A stretch of 64,000 nt of DNA from Mesorhizobium loti (GTDB lineage: Bacteria > Pseudomonadota > Alphaproteobacteria > Rhizobiales > Rhizobiaceae), in the NCBI RefSeq assembly GCF_002858745.1, contig NZ_PJRO01000011.1, positions 1-64,000 on the forward strand, written 5' to 3'. Under the pieces are notes generated by a model. That model made no database searches. It worked only from the letters and a program-made list of their open reading frames with translations, and had not been told where the DNA came from. Positions 55,485-64,000 of this stretch are shown piece by piece (the first letter of the stretch is position 1; each line of letters begins with the position of its first letter). Both the position numbers and the translations under genes were made by a program.

Positions 55485-57545
55485 TCAAGCAGGGGAAAGG
55501 GCAAAATCGTCACCGCGATTTGGAATAGCCTGCCTCTGCCCTGTCGAAGCCGGCAAAATGTTTTCCCGAGGCCCCGGGCGCCCGAGGTAGTAGCCTTGCG
55601 CCTCGTGGCAGCCCTCGGCGCGCAGGATCTGCAGCTGGGCGGCTGTTTCCACGCCTTCGGCCAGAACTGGAATGCCAAGGCTTTGTCCCAATGCAAGCAC
55701 GGAACGGACAATCGCCATGGCGTGAGCGCTTCGCTCCATCTCCTTCGTGAAGGACCCATCCAGCTTGATCTTGTCGAACGGAAAGCTGCGCAGTGTATCG
55801 AATGATGAATAGCCGATGCCGAAATCGTCGATCGATATCTTCACGCCCAATCCCTTGATTTGCCGCAGGATGTGCAGAGCCCGGCTTTTATCGGCGATGA
55901 ACGTCGATTCGGTGATTTCAAGTTCCAGCCGGTTTGGTGACAATCCCGTCTCGACAAGGATGTCGCGGATCAGGCCGGCCAGATCGTTGTGCACGAACTG
56001 GACCGGCGAGAGGTTCACCGCGATCTTGCAGGGCCTGTCCAGTTTGCCCGCTTCCCTGCAGGCCGTTCGCAACACCCACTCTCCGATCACGAGGATCAGA
56101 CCGGTTTCCTCCGCAATGGGTATGAAAGAAGTGGGTGAAATGGGGCCCCTCGTGGGGTGATTCCAGCGCAGCAGCGCTTCATAACCGAGCACATCGCCGG
56201 ATTGTACGGATTTTTGCACCTGGTAGTGAAGCTCGAGTTGACCAAGTTCCAGGGCATGGCTGAGATCCGACGCCAGGGCGTGATGTTCGCGCGCGGCCCG
56301 GTCCATCTGCGGTTCGTAGAAGCAGACGGCGCGGGTGATGTCGGCCTTTGCGCGATACATGGCAAGATCGGCATTGCTGATGAGAGCCTGCCGGTCATGC
56401 CCGTCATCAGGATACAGTGCGACACCCAGACTCGCGCCGGTGGCAAGGTCGGTATTGCCGATGCGAAGCGGCTCCGAAAAGACCAGCTCGAGACGCTTCA
56501 GGAATTCGTCGAGCTGATGACGTTCGACGAAGAGTTTGACGCACATGAATTCGTCGCCGCCAATACGCGCGGCAAATTCGTCGTGCTGGAGAAGATTGCC
56601 AAGACGGTGGCCGATTGTCGCCAGCGTCGCATCCCCGGCCTGGTGCCCGCGCAGGTCGTTGATTTCCTTGAACCGGTCGAGATCGATGCCGATGATGGCG
56701 ACCTTTGCGATTGTGTATCGCGCCCGCTCCATTTCCTGATCCAGGTGCTCGATGGCGCTGGTCCGGTTGGGCAGGCCGGTAAGAGAATCGGTCAGGGCCA
56801 GCTTCTGGAGGCGATCGAATGCTTCCTGCGAGCTCTGTTCGTCGATGAGATAGCTGATGACGCCGGCGCCCAGCACCAGCATGCCGACGCCGACAACGGC
56901 AAAGGCGGCCAGCGTCGATGAGGCGGTGGCGTCGACTGCCGTCGAAAATGGCGTCACCGAAATGGCGGTCATGCCGGTGAAATGCAGGGAGGCCACGGCA
57001 AGGACAAAGAAACCGACCGGTAGATATCTGGTTTCGCCCCACAATGGCTTGATCGCTTGCCTGAGAGAAACGCCCCCAAACAGCACCGACAGCGCCACCG
57101 AGGCGAGCACATAGTCCAGGTTCCAGTCGATCAGCCCGTCGATGCGGTAGGCCATCATGCCGCTGTAATGCATCGCTGAGATCGCGACGCCGACAACACC
57201 GCCGCCAACCTCGGCTGCCAGGGGGAAGCGGAAACTGATCGACAGCCAGAAGCCGTAGGCACAGCCGGCAACTGCGATCAGCAGCGACACCATCGTAAAG
57301 GTCGGGTCGAAGGTAACGGGAGCGTCGTGCTCATAAGCGATGACGGCGATGAAATGCGTGCACCAGATCGAAGAGCCGGCGGCCTGCGCAGCCAGGAAAA
57401 TCCATCCGGCCCGCTGCCAGCCATTGCGTGCCTCGGCCTGCCGGAAAAGCCGGAACGTCACCCAACTGCCGGCAATGCAGACAAAGACGGCGAGCAGCAC
57501 GAGCCACGGATTATGCTCCGTGACCAAGCATGAGACGACACGCAT
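55485..57545 (-). CDS. MHYT-GGDEF-EAL cyclic-di-GMP signalling protein
   Basis: A membrane-bound regulator of c-di-GMP, about 686 residues. The N-terminal MHYT domain (about 1-230, seven predicted helices) carries three His motifs: CTHF near 63, MHYSGM near 133 and LHFTGM near 190, thought to bind metal and sense O2, CO or NO. The GGDEF domain (about 255-415) has an intact GGDEF; no clear RxxD inhibitory site is seen. The EAL domain (about 425-670) has EALLRW with DDFGIGYSS and keeps catalytic acids. It may make or degrade c-di-GMP. The start may also be the ATG at 57566. Confidence 0.93.
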   Translation of the reverse strand: MRVVSCLVTEHNPWLVLLAVFVCIAGSWVTFRLFRQAEARNGWQRAGWIFLAAQAAGSSIWCTHFIAVIAYEHDAPVTFDPTFTMVSLLIAVAGCAYGFWLSISFRFPLAAEVGGGVVGVAISAMHYSGMMAYRIDGLIDWNLDYVLASVALSVLFGGVSLRQAIKPLWGETRYLPVGFFVLAVASLHFTGMTAISVTPFSTAVDATASSTLAAFAVVGVGMLVLGAGVISYLIDEQSSQEAFDRLQKLALTDSLTGLPNRTSAIEHLDQEMERARYTIAKVAIIGIDLDRFKEINDLRGHQAGDATLATIGHRLGNLLQHDEFAARIGGDEFMCVKLFVERHQLDEFLKRLELVFSEPLRIGNTDLATGASLGVALYPDDGHDRQALISNADLAMYRAKADITRAVCFYEPQMDRAAREHHALASDLSHALELGQLELHYQVQKSVQSGDVLGYEALLRWNHPTRGPISPTSFIPIAEETGLILVIGEWVLRTACREAGKLDRPCKIAVNLSPVQFVHNDLAGLIRDILVETGLSPNRLELEITESTFIADKSRALHILRQIKGLGVKISIDDFGIGYSSFDTLRSFPFDKIKLDGSFTKEMERSAHAMAIVRSVLALGQSLGIPVLAEGVETAAQLQILRAEGCHEAQGYYLGRPGPRENILPASTGQRQAIPNRGDDFALSPA

Positions 57546-57727
57546 CAACAACGCCCCCGGCGCCATTCTGTCAGGACAGTCGTTGTTCGGATTGTTGCGG
57601 ATCCAAGTTCACGACCATCAGCCTCAGGACGTTGCCAAGCAATCGCTAATATTCTGATAGCGCCGATGGTTAAATACGATTGGCCTGGTTGTTTAGTGGT
57701 GTGACGCAGCCTTGGTACTTTGCTGGC

Positions 57728-58246
57728 TCAGCGGCCGACGCCTCTGGCGATCAGCGACGAAAATGCGGCAATGGCGGCCGCCTCGGGAATGTGTCCTTCC
57801 TGCTGTTCGCGCGCAATCGCTTCGGCCGCCCCCAGCAGGCCGATGCAGGTGAGGCGCAATCCGGCGGTGTCCAGACCAGTAAAGGGTTGCAGGGCCTGGC
57901 ACATGATCCCGACATACTCGTCGATCATGGCGCGCTGCTGGGAGGCCATTTCTTCGCTGCCCTTGAGCGCAGCCGAAAGGGCCGGTGCCTCGGGTCCGAG
58001 ATTGGCGAGGCAATTGAAATAGGCCCTGCTCATAAGGTTGGCGGTTGCACCAAGTTCACGCGGGCCGGTGTTCAGCGCATCTCGAAGCGCTTGCACATAC
58101 TGCTCCTCCAGCCGCTGGAAGAGCGCGAGAAGCAGCCGGGCCCGTGTCGAAAAATGGTCATAGGCGACGGGTCTGCTGACGCCTGCCTTGGCGGCAAGCG
58201 TGACCAGCGACAATGCATCGGCGCCTTCCTCGCGAACGATCGTCAT
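57728..58246 (-). CDS. TetR family regulator (start uncertain)
   Basis: A TetR-type regulator: LVTLAAKAGVSRPVAYDHFSTRARLLLALF is the helix-turn-helix, followed by the ligand-binding helices. From ATG 58246 it has 172 residues but lacks the first helix. In-frame codons upstream encode VKLPKDRRREQLLDAA, the usual TetR N-terminus, reaching a CTG at 58297 that has GGGAG at good distance. The true start may therefore be that non-ATG codon. It is divergent from the oxidoreductase gene, with paired TACATTTTGTA boxes between. Confidence 0.85.
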   Translation of the reverse strand: MTIVREEGADALSLVTLAAKAGVSRPVAYDHFSTRARLLLALFQRLEEQYVQALRDALNTGPRELGATANLMSRAYFNCLANLGPEAPALSAALKGSEEMASQQRAMIDEYVGIMCQALQPFTGLDTAGLRLTCIGLLGAAEAIAREQQEGHIPEAAAIAAFSSLIARGVGR

Positions 58247-58319
58247 GGCGGCATCGAGCAGTTGTTCGCGGCGCCTGTCTTTCGGCAGCTTGACCAGGAT
58301 ACATCTCCCGCTTGATTTC

Positions 58320-58344
58320 TACATTTTGTAAGTTACATTTTGTA
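58320..58344. promoter_or_regulatory. Direct-repeat operator candidate between TetR and oxidoreductase genes
   Basis: TACATTTTGTA occurs twice, at 58320-58330 and 58334-58344, separated by 3 bp. Each has TACA/TGTA dyad arms. The pair sits in the divergent promoter between the TetR gene and the oxidoreductase gene, 28 bp before the latter's ATG, so it is the likely TetR operator. Confidence 0.7.
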
Positions 58345-58372
58345 GGAATCGAAATCAAGCAAGGATGTTGCC

Positions 58373-59242
58373 ATGAGTGACGTAACCGTAATCGGCCTGG
58401 GCGAGATGGGCAGCGCGCTTGCCCGCGCTTTTCTGGCAGGTGGGAAGTCCGTCACCGTGTGGAACCGCACACCGGCCAAAGCTGCATCGCTGGAGCGGTC
58501 GGGGGCCATACGCGCTTCCAATTTCGCAGAGGCGATCGCCGCGAGCCCGACGGTGGTGATCTGCCTGTCCGACTATAAGCCGACGTCCGGCATGCTCAGT
58601 GAAAATGGGGTGGTCGAGAAGCTTGACGGGCGCCTGATCGTGCAGCTGAGTTCGGGAACGCCACGCCAGGCGCGCGCGCTCGGAGCCTGGGCCGCCTCGC
58701 ATGGCGCCAGCTATCTCGACGGTGCCATCGGCGCCTGGCCAAGGCAGATCGGCGGGCCGGAAGCCGGGCTGCTCATCGTCGGCGACGAGGACGTGTTTGC
58801 GTCGGCAGAGCCGCTTCTGAAGCTGCTGGCTGGGGGGCTCAGCTACATGGGCCCCGACATTGGCCACGCCAAAACCTTGTCCAACGCGGGGTTGGCTTAT
58901 TTCGCCGCACACTGGATCGGTTTCAGCCACGGCGCTGCGATCTGCGAAGCGGAAGGTCTCGACCCCGCCATGTTCGGCGAGATGATGGCGGGCATGGCAC
59001 CGTTTTTCAGCGAGGATCTGCGCCACATGGGACGCGTCATCGCCGAGGATCGCTTTGGAGATGCGGAAGCCACGATCCGGATCGTCAGTTCCGATGTCGA
59101 CTTGCTTGCCGAAGCGTCGCGCGATCTCGGCATCGGCGCAGAATTTCCGAATTTTGCCGCCGGCATTTTTCAGCGCGCCAAGAACGCAGGGTTCAGTTCT
59201 GAAGAGCCCGGCGCAGTGATCAAGGTGCTGCGGGAGGTTTGA
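58373..59242 (+). CDS. NAD(P)-dependent oxidoreductase, beta-hydroxyacid dehydrogenase family
   Basis: A 289-residue protein with an N-terminal Rossmann domain (VIGLGEMGSALARAFLAGG, about 6-24), WNRTPAKA and the family linker LDGAIGAWPRQIGGPEAGLLIVG. The C-terminal helical domain is of the 3-hydroxyisobutyrate dehydrogenase/imine reductase type. The catalytic Lys expected around residue 170 appears as part of HAKTLSNAGL. Substrate unknown. It is divergent from, and probably controlled by, the TetR regulator. Confidence 0.87.
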   Translation: MSDVTVIGLGEMGSALARAFLAGGKSVTVWNRTPAKAASLERSGAIRASNFAEAIAASPTVVICLSDYKPTSGMLSENGVVEKLDGRLIVQLSSGTPRQARALGAWAASHGASYLDGAIGAWPRQIGGPEAGLLIVGDEDVFASAEPLLKLLAGGLSYMGPDIGHAKTLSNAGLAYFAAHWIGFSHGAAICEAEGLDPAMFGEMMAGMAPFFSEDLRHMGRVIAEDRFGDAEATIRIVSSDVDLLAEASRDLGIGAEFPNFAAGIFQRAKNAGFSSEEPGAVIKVLREV

Positions 59243-59337
59243 TACCAGAACGATCAAGTCGCCGGATGCAGGCAACCGGATGCCTGTGACCGCATTGTTA
59301 TCGAAGGGGCTGACAAAACACCCACCATGGATATTCA

Positions 59338-59724
59338 ATGACTCGTGACGAATTGATCACTACGTATCGGCGGTACATCGATTGCCTGAACCGGCAAGAT
59401 TGGGGCGAACTCCAGGAGTTCGTTCACGACGATGTGCGCTACAACGATCTCCATGTGGGGCTTGCGGGTTACCGTTCGATGCTGGAGGGCGATTTCCGCG
59501 CGATCCCCGATCTTCGCTTCCAGATCGAGCTGCTGATCGCCGATTCGCCCCATGTCGCCTGCCGCCTGCATTTCGATTGCACGCCGATCGGCACCTTGTT
59601 CGACCTGCCCGTCAACGGCAGGCGCGTTCAGTTCGAAGAGAACGTGTTTTATGAATTTGCCGGCGAGCGAATCCAAAAGGTCCGGTCGATCATCGACAAG
59701 GCCGCAATCGCAAGACAGCTCTGA
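59338..59724 (+). CDS. SnoaL-like ester cyclase family protein
   Basis: A 128-residue protein of the SnoaL/NTF2-like cone fold: YRRYIDCLNRQDWGELQEFVHDDVRYNDL (about 10-38), MLEGDFRAIPDLRF and VFYEFAGERIQKVRSIID. Members include polyketide cyclases and many small-molecule binding or hydrolytic proteins. The role is unknown. It is 95 bp after the oxidoreductase gene and may share its transcript. Confidence 0.82.
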   Translation: MTRDELITTYRRYIDCLNRQDWGELQEFVHDDVRYNDLHVGLAGYRSMLEGDFRAIPDLRFQIELLIADSPHVACRLHFDCTPIGTLFDLPVNGRRVQFEENVFYEFAGERIQKVRSIIDKAAIARQL

Positions 59725-59796
59725 TGTCTTCGATTGGCGGGGCCAAGCACCCGTAGCCATGCGGACACCGCTCCCACCATGGCTACGTTCGCATTT

Positions 59797-60132
59797 TCAA
59801 ATGGTTGTTCGCACCAGCCTCAGCCACGGCGCAAGATGAAAGGCGCTCATCAGGAGATACATCACCACCATGCCGCCGAGCGGCATGCCCATCGCCGATG
59901 AGCACAGCATCTCGGCTGGCCCTGGCATGACACCGGTCAGCAGTGCCATGGCAGCGAAAGTCGGCGATGCGGCCAGCGCCAGCCAATCCGATGCCGTCAG
60001 CGCAGGCTCATTGTTGAGCGCGCCGTTGGTCGCCGTGGATGCCTCGGCATTGCTGGCCTCGTCGACAGCGCGGGCACTGGTCCGGCGAGGGGTTTCCTCG
60101 TCGGACCAGACAGAACAGCAGGAGCGGCTCAT
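59797..60132 (-). CDS. Small putative membrane protein paired with DUF899 gene
   Basis: A 111-residue protein with a charged, Ala/Thr/Asn-rich N-terminal third and two predicted membrane helices (about 48-66 and 83-103, AMGMPLGGMVVMYLLMSAFHLAPWL). I do not recognise a family. Its ATG overlaps the stop of the DUF899 gene (ATGA), so it is coupled to it. Other in-frame starts further upstream overlap that gene and are less likely. Confidence 0.6.
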   Translation of the reverse strand: MSRSCCSVWSDEETPRRTSARAVDEASNAEASTATNGALNNEPALTASDWLALAASPTFAAMALLTGVMPGPAEMLCSSAMGMPLGGMVVMYLLMSAFHLAPWLRLVRTTI

Positions 60133-60926
60133 GGCTTGGCGCTCGTCACCTTGGCACGCATGGCCTCTTCGCCGGCATCGGAAATCTCGACCCATCCCTT
60201 GTCCGGTTCGGCTTCGGTTGCGTAACTGTCGTTCCAGTTCCACCATTTGTAGGTCGGCGTCTGCGGATAGCCTTCGGGTGAATCCTCCCAGGCCTCCTGG
60301 CGGCCGAGCGGCGTGATGTCGAGATAGTTCCAGGTACCGCCCATCTGTTCGTCGGCGCGATCGGCGATGAAATAGGTGCGAAAGATGCGGTTGCCGTCGC
60401 GCAGGAACACGTTGTGGCCGTGCCATTCGTCCACGCCGAAGTCGGCGTCGAAACTGTCGACGATGGTAACCCAAGGGATGCGATGCCAGCCCATCCGCGC
60501 CTTCACACGCTGGATGTCCGGCTGCGGGGCACGCGAAGCGAACACCAGCGTGGTGTCGCGGGCATTGAGATGCGAGACATGGGCGACCTGGTCGGCCACC
60601 ATCGAGCAACCTCGGCAGGCATGCTCCGGCCAGCCATACACGCCGGGCTCGAAGAAGGCGCGGTAGAGTATCAGCTGGCGTCGACCGGCGAACAGGTCAT
60701 GCAGGCTTGCCTTGCCGTTGGGTGTCTCGAAAACATAGTCCTTGGTCACTTCCACCCAGGGCATGCGGCGGCGTTCCGCGGCCAGTGCATCGCGGGCACG
60801 GGTGTGGGCCTTTTCCTTCACGAGCAGTTGCTGGCGCGCCTGCTCCCAGGCTTCCGGAGCAACCACCGGCGGCCTGTGCAAGGCAGCCAGGGTCTCGTCA
60901 CGTTTGTTCTCGGCTGATGCAGTCAT
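60129..60926 (-). CDS. DUF899 family thioredoxin-like protein
   Basis: A 265-residue protein of the DUF899 family with a thioredoxin-like fold. It has EHACRGCSMVADQVAHVSHLNARDTTLVFASRAP (Cys-x-x-Cys at about 104-107), WVEVTKDYVFETPNGKASLHDLFAGRRQLILYR before it and TYFIADRADEQMGGTWNYLDITPLGRQE near the end. The exact reaction is unknown. A strong GGAGG precedes the ATG at 60926; longer frames run into the ABC-transporter gap. It is coupled to the small membrane protein downstream. Confidence 0.85.
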   Translation of the reverse strand: MTASAENKRDETLAALHRPPVVAPEAWEQARQQLLVKEKAHTRARDALAAERRRMPWVEVTKDYVFETPNGKASLHDLFAGRRQLILYRAFFEPGVYGWPEHACRGCSMVADQVAHVSHLNARDTTLVFASRAPQPDIQRVKARMGWHRIPWVTIVDSFDADFGVDEWHGHNVFLRDGNRIFRTYFIADRADEQMGGTWNYLDITPLGRQEAWEDSPEGYPQTPTYKWWNWNDSYATEAEPDKGWVEISDAGEEAMRAKVTSAKP

Positions 60927-61079
60927 CGTTCTGAACCTCCTCATCTGGCGAATGCCGTGCCTCGAGGTCGAAGCGCGGCCGCTCATCGCTCGGTGCTGGT
61001 GTCTGCAGTGTGGCTTCAGAGGCTGAACAGTGTGAGTAACAAGTGTGGCGCTATTCCGGATCGCAGAATGACCGGTTGT

Positions 61080-62093
61080 TCAGAACCGTTTGCGCAGCAA
61101 GGTGGCAACCACGAACAAGGCGCCAATCGAGCTGGTGATGATGCCGATTGGCAATTCCTGCGGCGGCAGGAGCGTACGCGCCAGAAGATCGCTGGCGAGC
61201 AGGAGCACCGCGCCGAAGACGGCGCAGGCGACCGCCAGCCGCAGATGCAGCGGGCCGGCGAAGCGACGCGAGATATGCGGGATCATCAAACCCACGAAGC
61301 CGATGACCCCGGCAACGGAAACCAGGATCGCCGTCGACAGTGCCGCGGCCAGGAATGTCATCGTCCGGAAGCGCGCCACCGGAACGCCAAGGCTTTCGGC
61401 GGTGTTTTCACCGGCCAGGAAGGCATCGAGCCAGCGATGGTAGCGCAGCGCGAAAGCGAGGATGACGGCAACACCGGCGACTGCCAGGCCGATATTGCCC
61501 CAGCGGGCGAGGCCCAGCCCACCCATGGTCCAGAACAGCACCGAATGGGCGGCGCGCTGGTCTCCTGCAAAAACCAGATAGTTGGTCAGCGCCGTGAACA
61601 GGAAGGATACGGCAAGACCGGCGAGGATCAGCCGCTCCGGCCCTTGGCCGCGAATGCGGTTGACGAGCAGAAGCACGACGAAGGCGGTGAGGATACCGCC
61701 GACGAAAGCGGCGATCGGCAGCGTCCACACGCCAAGGCGGTCACCGAAGACAGTGATGACAGAAACCGCGCCCGCGGCAGCGCCCGACGACAGGCCGAAC
61801 AGGAACGGATCGGCAAGGTCGTTGCGCGTCACGGTCTGCAGAAGCACGCCGACCACGGCAAGGCCGGCGCCGACGCAGATGGCGAGGATGGCGCGCGGCA
61901 GCCTGAGATCGACGATGATCTTCTCCACCGGCGTGGTCACGCTGCCCGCATCCAGGCCAACAGCACGGGCAAGTGCTGCGATGACGTCGCCGAGCGGAAT
62001 GACGGTCGAGCCGTAGGCGATCGACAGAAGCGCCAGCAAAACGACAAGCACCAGACCTATGCCGATGGCTACACCGTAGGATCGGTTAGGCAC
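61080..62093 (-). CDS. FecCD-type ABC transporter permease (iron/siderophore or cobalamin type)
   Basis: Inner-membrane permease for an imported chelate. The 337-residue product has about ten predicted helices and FecCD/BtuC signatures: RLPRAILAICVGAGLAVVGVLLQ (about 63-85), the ATPase-contact segment GENTAESLGVPVARFR (about 216-231) and VAGVIGFVGLMIPHISR (about 258-274). It is the last gene of the three-gene cluster and lies 2 bp after the binding-protein stop. Confidence 0.9.
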   Translation of the reverse strand: MPNRSYGVAIGIGLVLVVLLALLSIAYGSTVIPLGDVIAALARAVGLDAGSVTTPVEKIIVDLRLPRAILAICVGAGLAVVGVLLQTVTRNDLADPFLFGLSSGAAAGAVSVITVFGDRLGVWTLPIAAFVGGILTAFVVLLLVNRIRGQGPERLILAGLAVSFLFTALTNYLVFAGDQRAAHSVLFWTMGGLGLARWGNIGLAVAGVAVILAFALRYHRWLDAFLAGENTAESLGVPVARFRTMTFLAAALSTAILVSVAGVIGFVGLMIPHISRRFAGPLHLRLAVACAVFGAVLLLASDLLARTLLPPQELPIGIITSSIGALFVVATLLRKRF

Positions 62094-62095
62094 GC

Positions 62096-63043
62096 TCAGA
62101 ATGCCTTTGGATGCATTGCCCTTGCGATCTTGTCGATGGCCTCGATATTGGCCGGGCCGGGCGTCAGCTCGGCGTAACGCAGGGCAACGAAACGCTCGTT
62201 CTTCACCGCGTCCGTTTCTTTCATCGCCGGATGCTGCTTCAGGAAATTCAGCAGTTTTTTGTAGCCGGCGTCATCCTGGTAGTCGAGCAGGATCAGGAAT
62301 TCCGGGTTTCTGGTGGCGACCGTTTCCCAGTCGGTATTGCCCCAGTTGGTTTCCAGGTCGTCCATGACGTTCTTGCCGCCGGCAGCTTCGATCATTGGGG
62401 TAGGAATCGCGAATTTTCCCGCAGTGAAGGGTTTGTCCTCGCCGGAATCATAGAGGAACACGCGCGTGCCGCTGCGGGCGCCGACCTTGGCTGTGATGCC
62501 GGCAAGTTTTTCCTTCCATCTGGCAACCAGGGCGTTGGCCTCGGTCTCCTTGCCGAAAATCTTGCCGAGCTTCTCGACGTCGCCGAACAGCAGGTCCATC
62601 GAAGCGGCCGGCCGGTTCTTGTCGAGATGGACGCAGCTTTCGCTGAGCACCAGCGTCTTGATGCCGTGCGGCGCCAGCGTGTCCGGTGTTACATCGCCGC
62701 CGGGCTTCATGCCGTAGTACCAGCCGGCAAAGAAGAAGTCGGGCTCGGCCGCCAGCAGGTTCTCCAGTGTCGGATATTTCGGTGCGAGTTCCGGGATAGA
62801 GCCCTGCGCTTTCTTGAACGCATCATCGACCTTGTACCATCCGGTGATGCCGGTCAGGCCGACGATCTCGGGTTGCAGGCCCAGCGCAAAGGCCATCTCC
62901 GACATGTTGAGATCGTTGATCACCGCGCGTTTGGGAGCGGCATCGAAGGTCAGCGGAATACCGCAGCTGTCGACGGTGACCGGGAAGGCGAAGGCTGCCG
63001 ACGAGAGAAGCGTTGCGGCAAGGCAGAAGACGAGGCGTTTCAT
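62096..63043 (-). CDS. Periplasmic substrate-binding protein of the iron/siderophore-type ABC transporter
   Basis: A 315-residue binding protein with a signal peptide (LVFCLAATLLSSAAFA, cleavage near 19). It has FecB/BtuF-type sequence including PKRAVINDLNMSEMAFALGLQPEIVGLTG (about 38-66) and NWGNTDWETVATRNPEFLILL in the second lobe. The ligand is not certain; ferric siderophore, haem or cobalamin are all possible for this family. It lies between the ATPase and permease genes. Confidence 0.88.
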   Translation of the reverse strand: MKRLVFCLAATLLSSAAFAFPVTVDSCGIPLTFDAAPKRAVINDLNMSEMAFALGLQPEIVGLTGITGWYKVDDAFKKAQGSIPELAPKYPTLENLLAAEPDFFFAGWYYGMKPGGDVTPDTLAPHGIKTLVLSESCVHLDKNRPAASMDLLFGDVEKLGKIFGKETEANALVARWKEKLAGITAKVGARSGTRVFLYDSGEDKPFTAGKFAIPTPMIEAAGGKNVMDDLETNWGNTDWETVATRNPEFLILLDYQDDAGYKKLLNFLKQHPAMKETDAVKNERFVALRYAELTPGPANIEAIDKIARAMHPKAF

Positions 63044-63065
63044 GACGGCTCCGTGGAGGATTGAT

Positions 63066-63854
63066 TCAGTGGGAAAGGCGGATCGGGACGTCGAAGACCG
63101 TCAATTCGCGGTCTTGTTCATCCGGGTGAGGCAGTCTCAGCACATCGATGCCAAAGACTTTGCGCACCAGCGCAGCCGTCAACGTCTCGCGCGGCGTGCC
63201 CAGTGCGACGAGGCGTGTTTTGCTCATCACGGCGACATGCGTGGCGAAGGGTGTCACCAGCGGCAGATCGTGCAGCACCGTGACGACGGCTATGCCCAGC
63301 CTGGCGACGAATTCCAGCAATTCGCCGCGACCGCGCGGGTCGAGGTGGTTTGTCGGTTCGTCGAGAAACAACACGTGCGGCTGCTGCGCGATCGCGCGTG
63401 CCAGCTGCGCGCGCTGGCGCTCACCGCCGGAAAGGGAACCCATGCGGCGCTCCCGCAAGGCGAGCAGGCCGGTTCGCTCGAGAGCGTCGAGCACGACGTC
63501 GCGGTCGTCGCTGCGGCGACGAAGCCCGGCATGGGGGATGCGGCCGAGTCCAACGTAGTCGCTGACGCCAAGCTGCGCATCCGGCTGGTCGGATTGGCCG
63601 ACCACGGCGATACGGCGGGCCCGCTCCGCCATCGGCAACCGGTCGAGCGGTTCGTTGTCGAGACTGACCAGGCCGCTGCTCGGCTTGAGCATGCCGCACA
63701 GCATGCGCATCAGGGTCGTCTTGCCGGCGCCGTTCGGACCAATGATCGCGAGCCGTTGGCCGGGGCACACGTCGAGGCCGACGTCTTCGACAAGAGTGAC
63801 GCCCGTTTCCGGCCGATAGCTGAGGTCGTGCGCCTGCAGGACAGCAGTGCTCAT
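63066..63854 (-). CDS. ABC transporter ATP-binding protein of the iron/siderophore-type system
   Basis: A 262-residue ATPase: Walker A GPNGAGKTT (about 39-47), signature LSGGERQRAQLARAI (about 143-157), Walker B VLFLDEPTNHLD (about 164-175) and the switch His in VTVLHDL. FecE/BtuD-type, it powers the permease downstream. It starts at ATG 63854, whose first bases overlap the stop of an upstream frame (ATGA). Another in-frame start adds five residues. Confidence 0.92.
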   Translation of the reverse strand: MSTAVLQAHDLSYRPETGVTLVEDVGLDVCPGQRLAIIGPNGAGKTTLMRMLCGMLKPSSGLVSLDNEPLDRLPMAERARRIAVVGQSDQPDAQLGVSDYVGLGRIPHAGLRRRSDDRDVVLDALERTGLLALRERRMGSLSGGERQRAQLARAIAQQPHVLFLDEPTNHLDPRGRGELLEFVARLGIAVVTVLHDLPLVTPFATHVAVMSKTRLVALGTPRETLTAALVRKVFGIDVLRLPHPDEQDRELTVFDVPIRLSH

Positions 63855-64000
63855 GGAAGCAGCCTCCAAGGCGTGCGCTGTCGCAAGCCGCCTGGATGCG
63901 ATTCCATCGCGGCATCGTGGTGATAAACGGCAAAACCTTCCAACTGATCCCTCATTCGATCAGGTGCGGAAGGATGGCCAGAATGGCGGCGGGCCGCCCT
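63851..64000 (-). CDS. Partial C-terminus of an upstream gene of the ABC operon
   Basis: On the minus strand a frame is open from the right edge to a TGA that overlaps the ATPase ATG by 4 bp (ATGA). The visible 49 codons end in ESHPGGLRQRTPWRLLP. This coupling suggests the 3' end of a gene cotranscribed with the transporter, but the fragment is too short to name and could be a chance open frame. Confidence 0.4.
   Translation of the reverse strand, partial: RAARRHSGHPSAPDRMRDQLEGFAVYHHDAAMESHPGGLRQRTPWRLLP

Noticed and set aside
60957..62177. A 406-codon plus-strand open frame across the permease gene
   Set aside because: It is the antisense shadow of a clear FecCD permease on the minus strand; the predicted protein is low-complexity and unlike any family.

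Overview
This 64 kb window is chromosomal DNA of an alphaproteobacterium in the Rhizobiales (Hyphomicrobiales), most like Mesorhizobium and relatives (Phyllobacteriaceae). The reasons are the high GC content, the order rsmG-mnmG-mnmE-rho-hemJ-hemE around the replication origin, an NadQ-type regulator beside nadABC, and short rhizobial intergenic palindromic repeats. The genus is an inference. I see no insertion sequence, prophage, CRISPR array or tRNA gene. Apart from one possible gene remnant after mutS, the reading frames look intact.

Layout, left half. The window opens inside the leader of an rRNA operon that reads off the left edge (promoter near 356-385, minus strand). Next come nadQ-nadA-nadB-nadC (NAD synthesis, with a tandem operator), an Lrp-type regulator divergent from a saccharopine dehydrogenase-like gene, and the bkdA1-bkdA2-bkdB-lpd operon (branched-chain 2-oxoacid dehydrogenase). 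After holA comes the segregation and translation block parA-parB, rsmG, mnmG, mnmE with several parS sites, then a DUF255 thioredoxin-fold gene, rho, hemJ and hemE.

Origin. The gap 24394-24798 between hemE and the PEP synthase/PPDK regulatory gene is the probable oriC. It has an AT-rich stretch, near-consensus DnaA boxes and six GANTC (CcrM) sites, four of them within 32 bp. This is the position of the origin in Caulobacter and rhizobia. Most genes to its left are on the minus strand, so they are transcribed along with the leftward fork, and the rRNA operon is as well.

Right half. First come alkC, a MerR regulator with a papain-like/BtrH-like protein, prfC, and then a conserved envelope and housekeeping block (XRE regulator, Smr, MltA, Tim44-like, FxsA, SecB, DnaQ, CoaE, AroE, Maf). 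From about 37 kb the content is more accessory: a class II amidotransferase, an Lrp/DUF6356 divergent pair, a ChrB-N/MFS pair, dut, a HAD hydrolase, a PEP mutase-like enzyme with a trans-3-hydroxyproline dehydratase, adenosine kinase, a histidine phosphatase flanked by repeats, and a LysR/MFS divergent pair. These are followed by malic enzyme and mutS, an unusual arginine-rich Tat-exported protein, an MHYT-GGDEF-EAL protein, a TetR/oxidoreductase pair, a SnoaL-like protein, a DUF899 pair, and an iron/siderophore-type ABC transporter cut by the right edge.

No clearly new multi-gene system stands out. The points most worth a second look are the phased variant parS array between mnmG and mnmE, the GANTC-dense oriC, the protamine-like exported protein at 55 kb, the MerR/BtrH-like pair and the ChrB-N/MFS pair.
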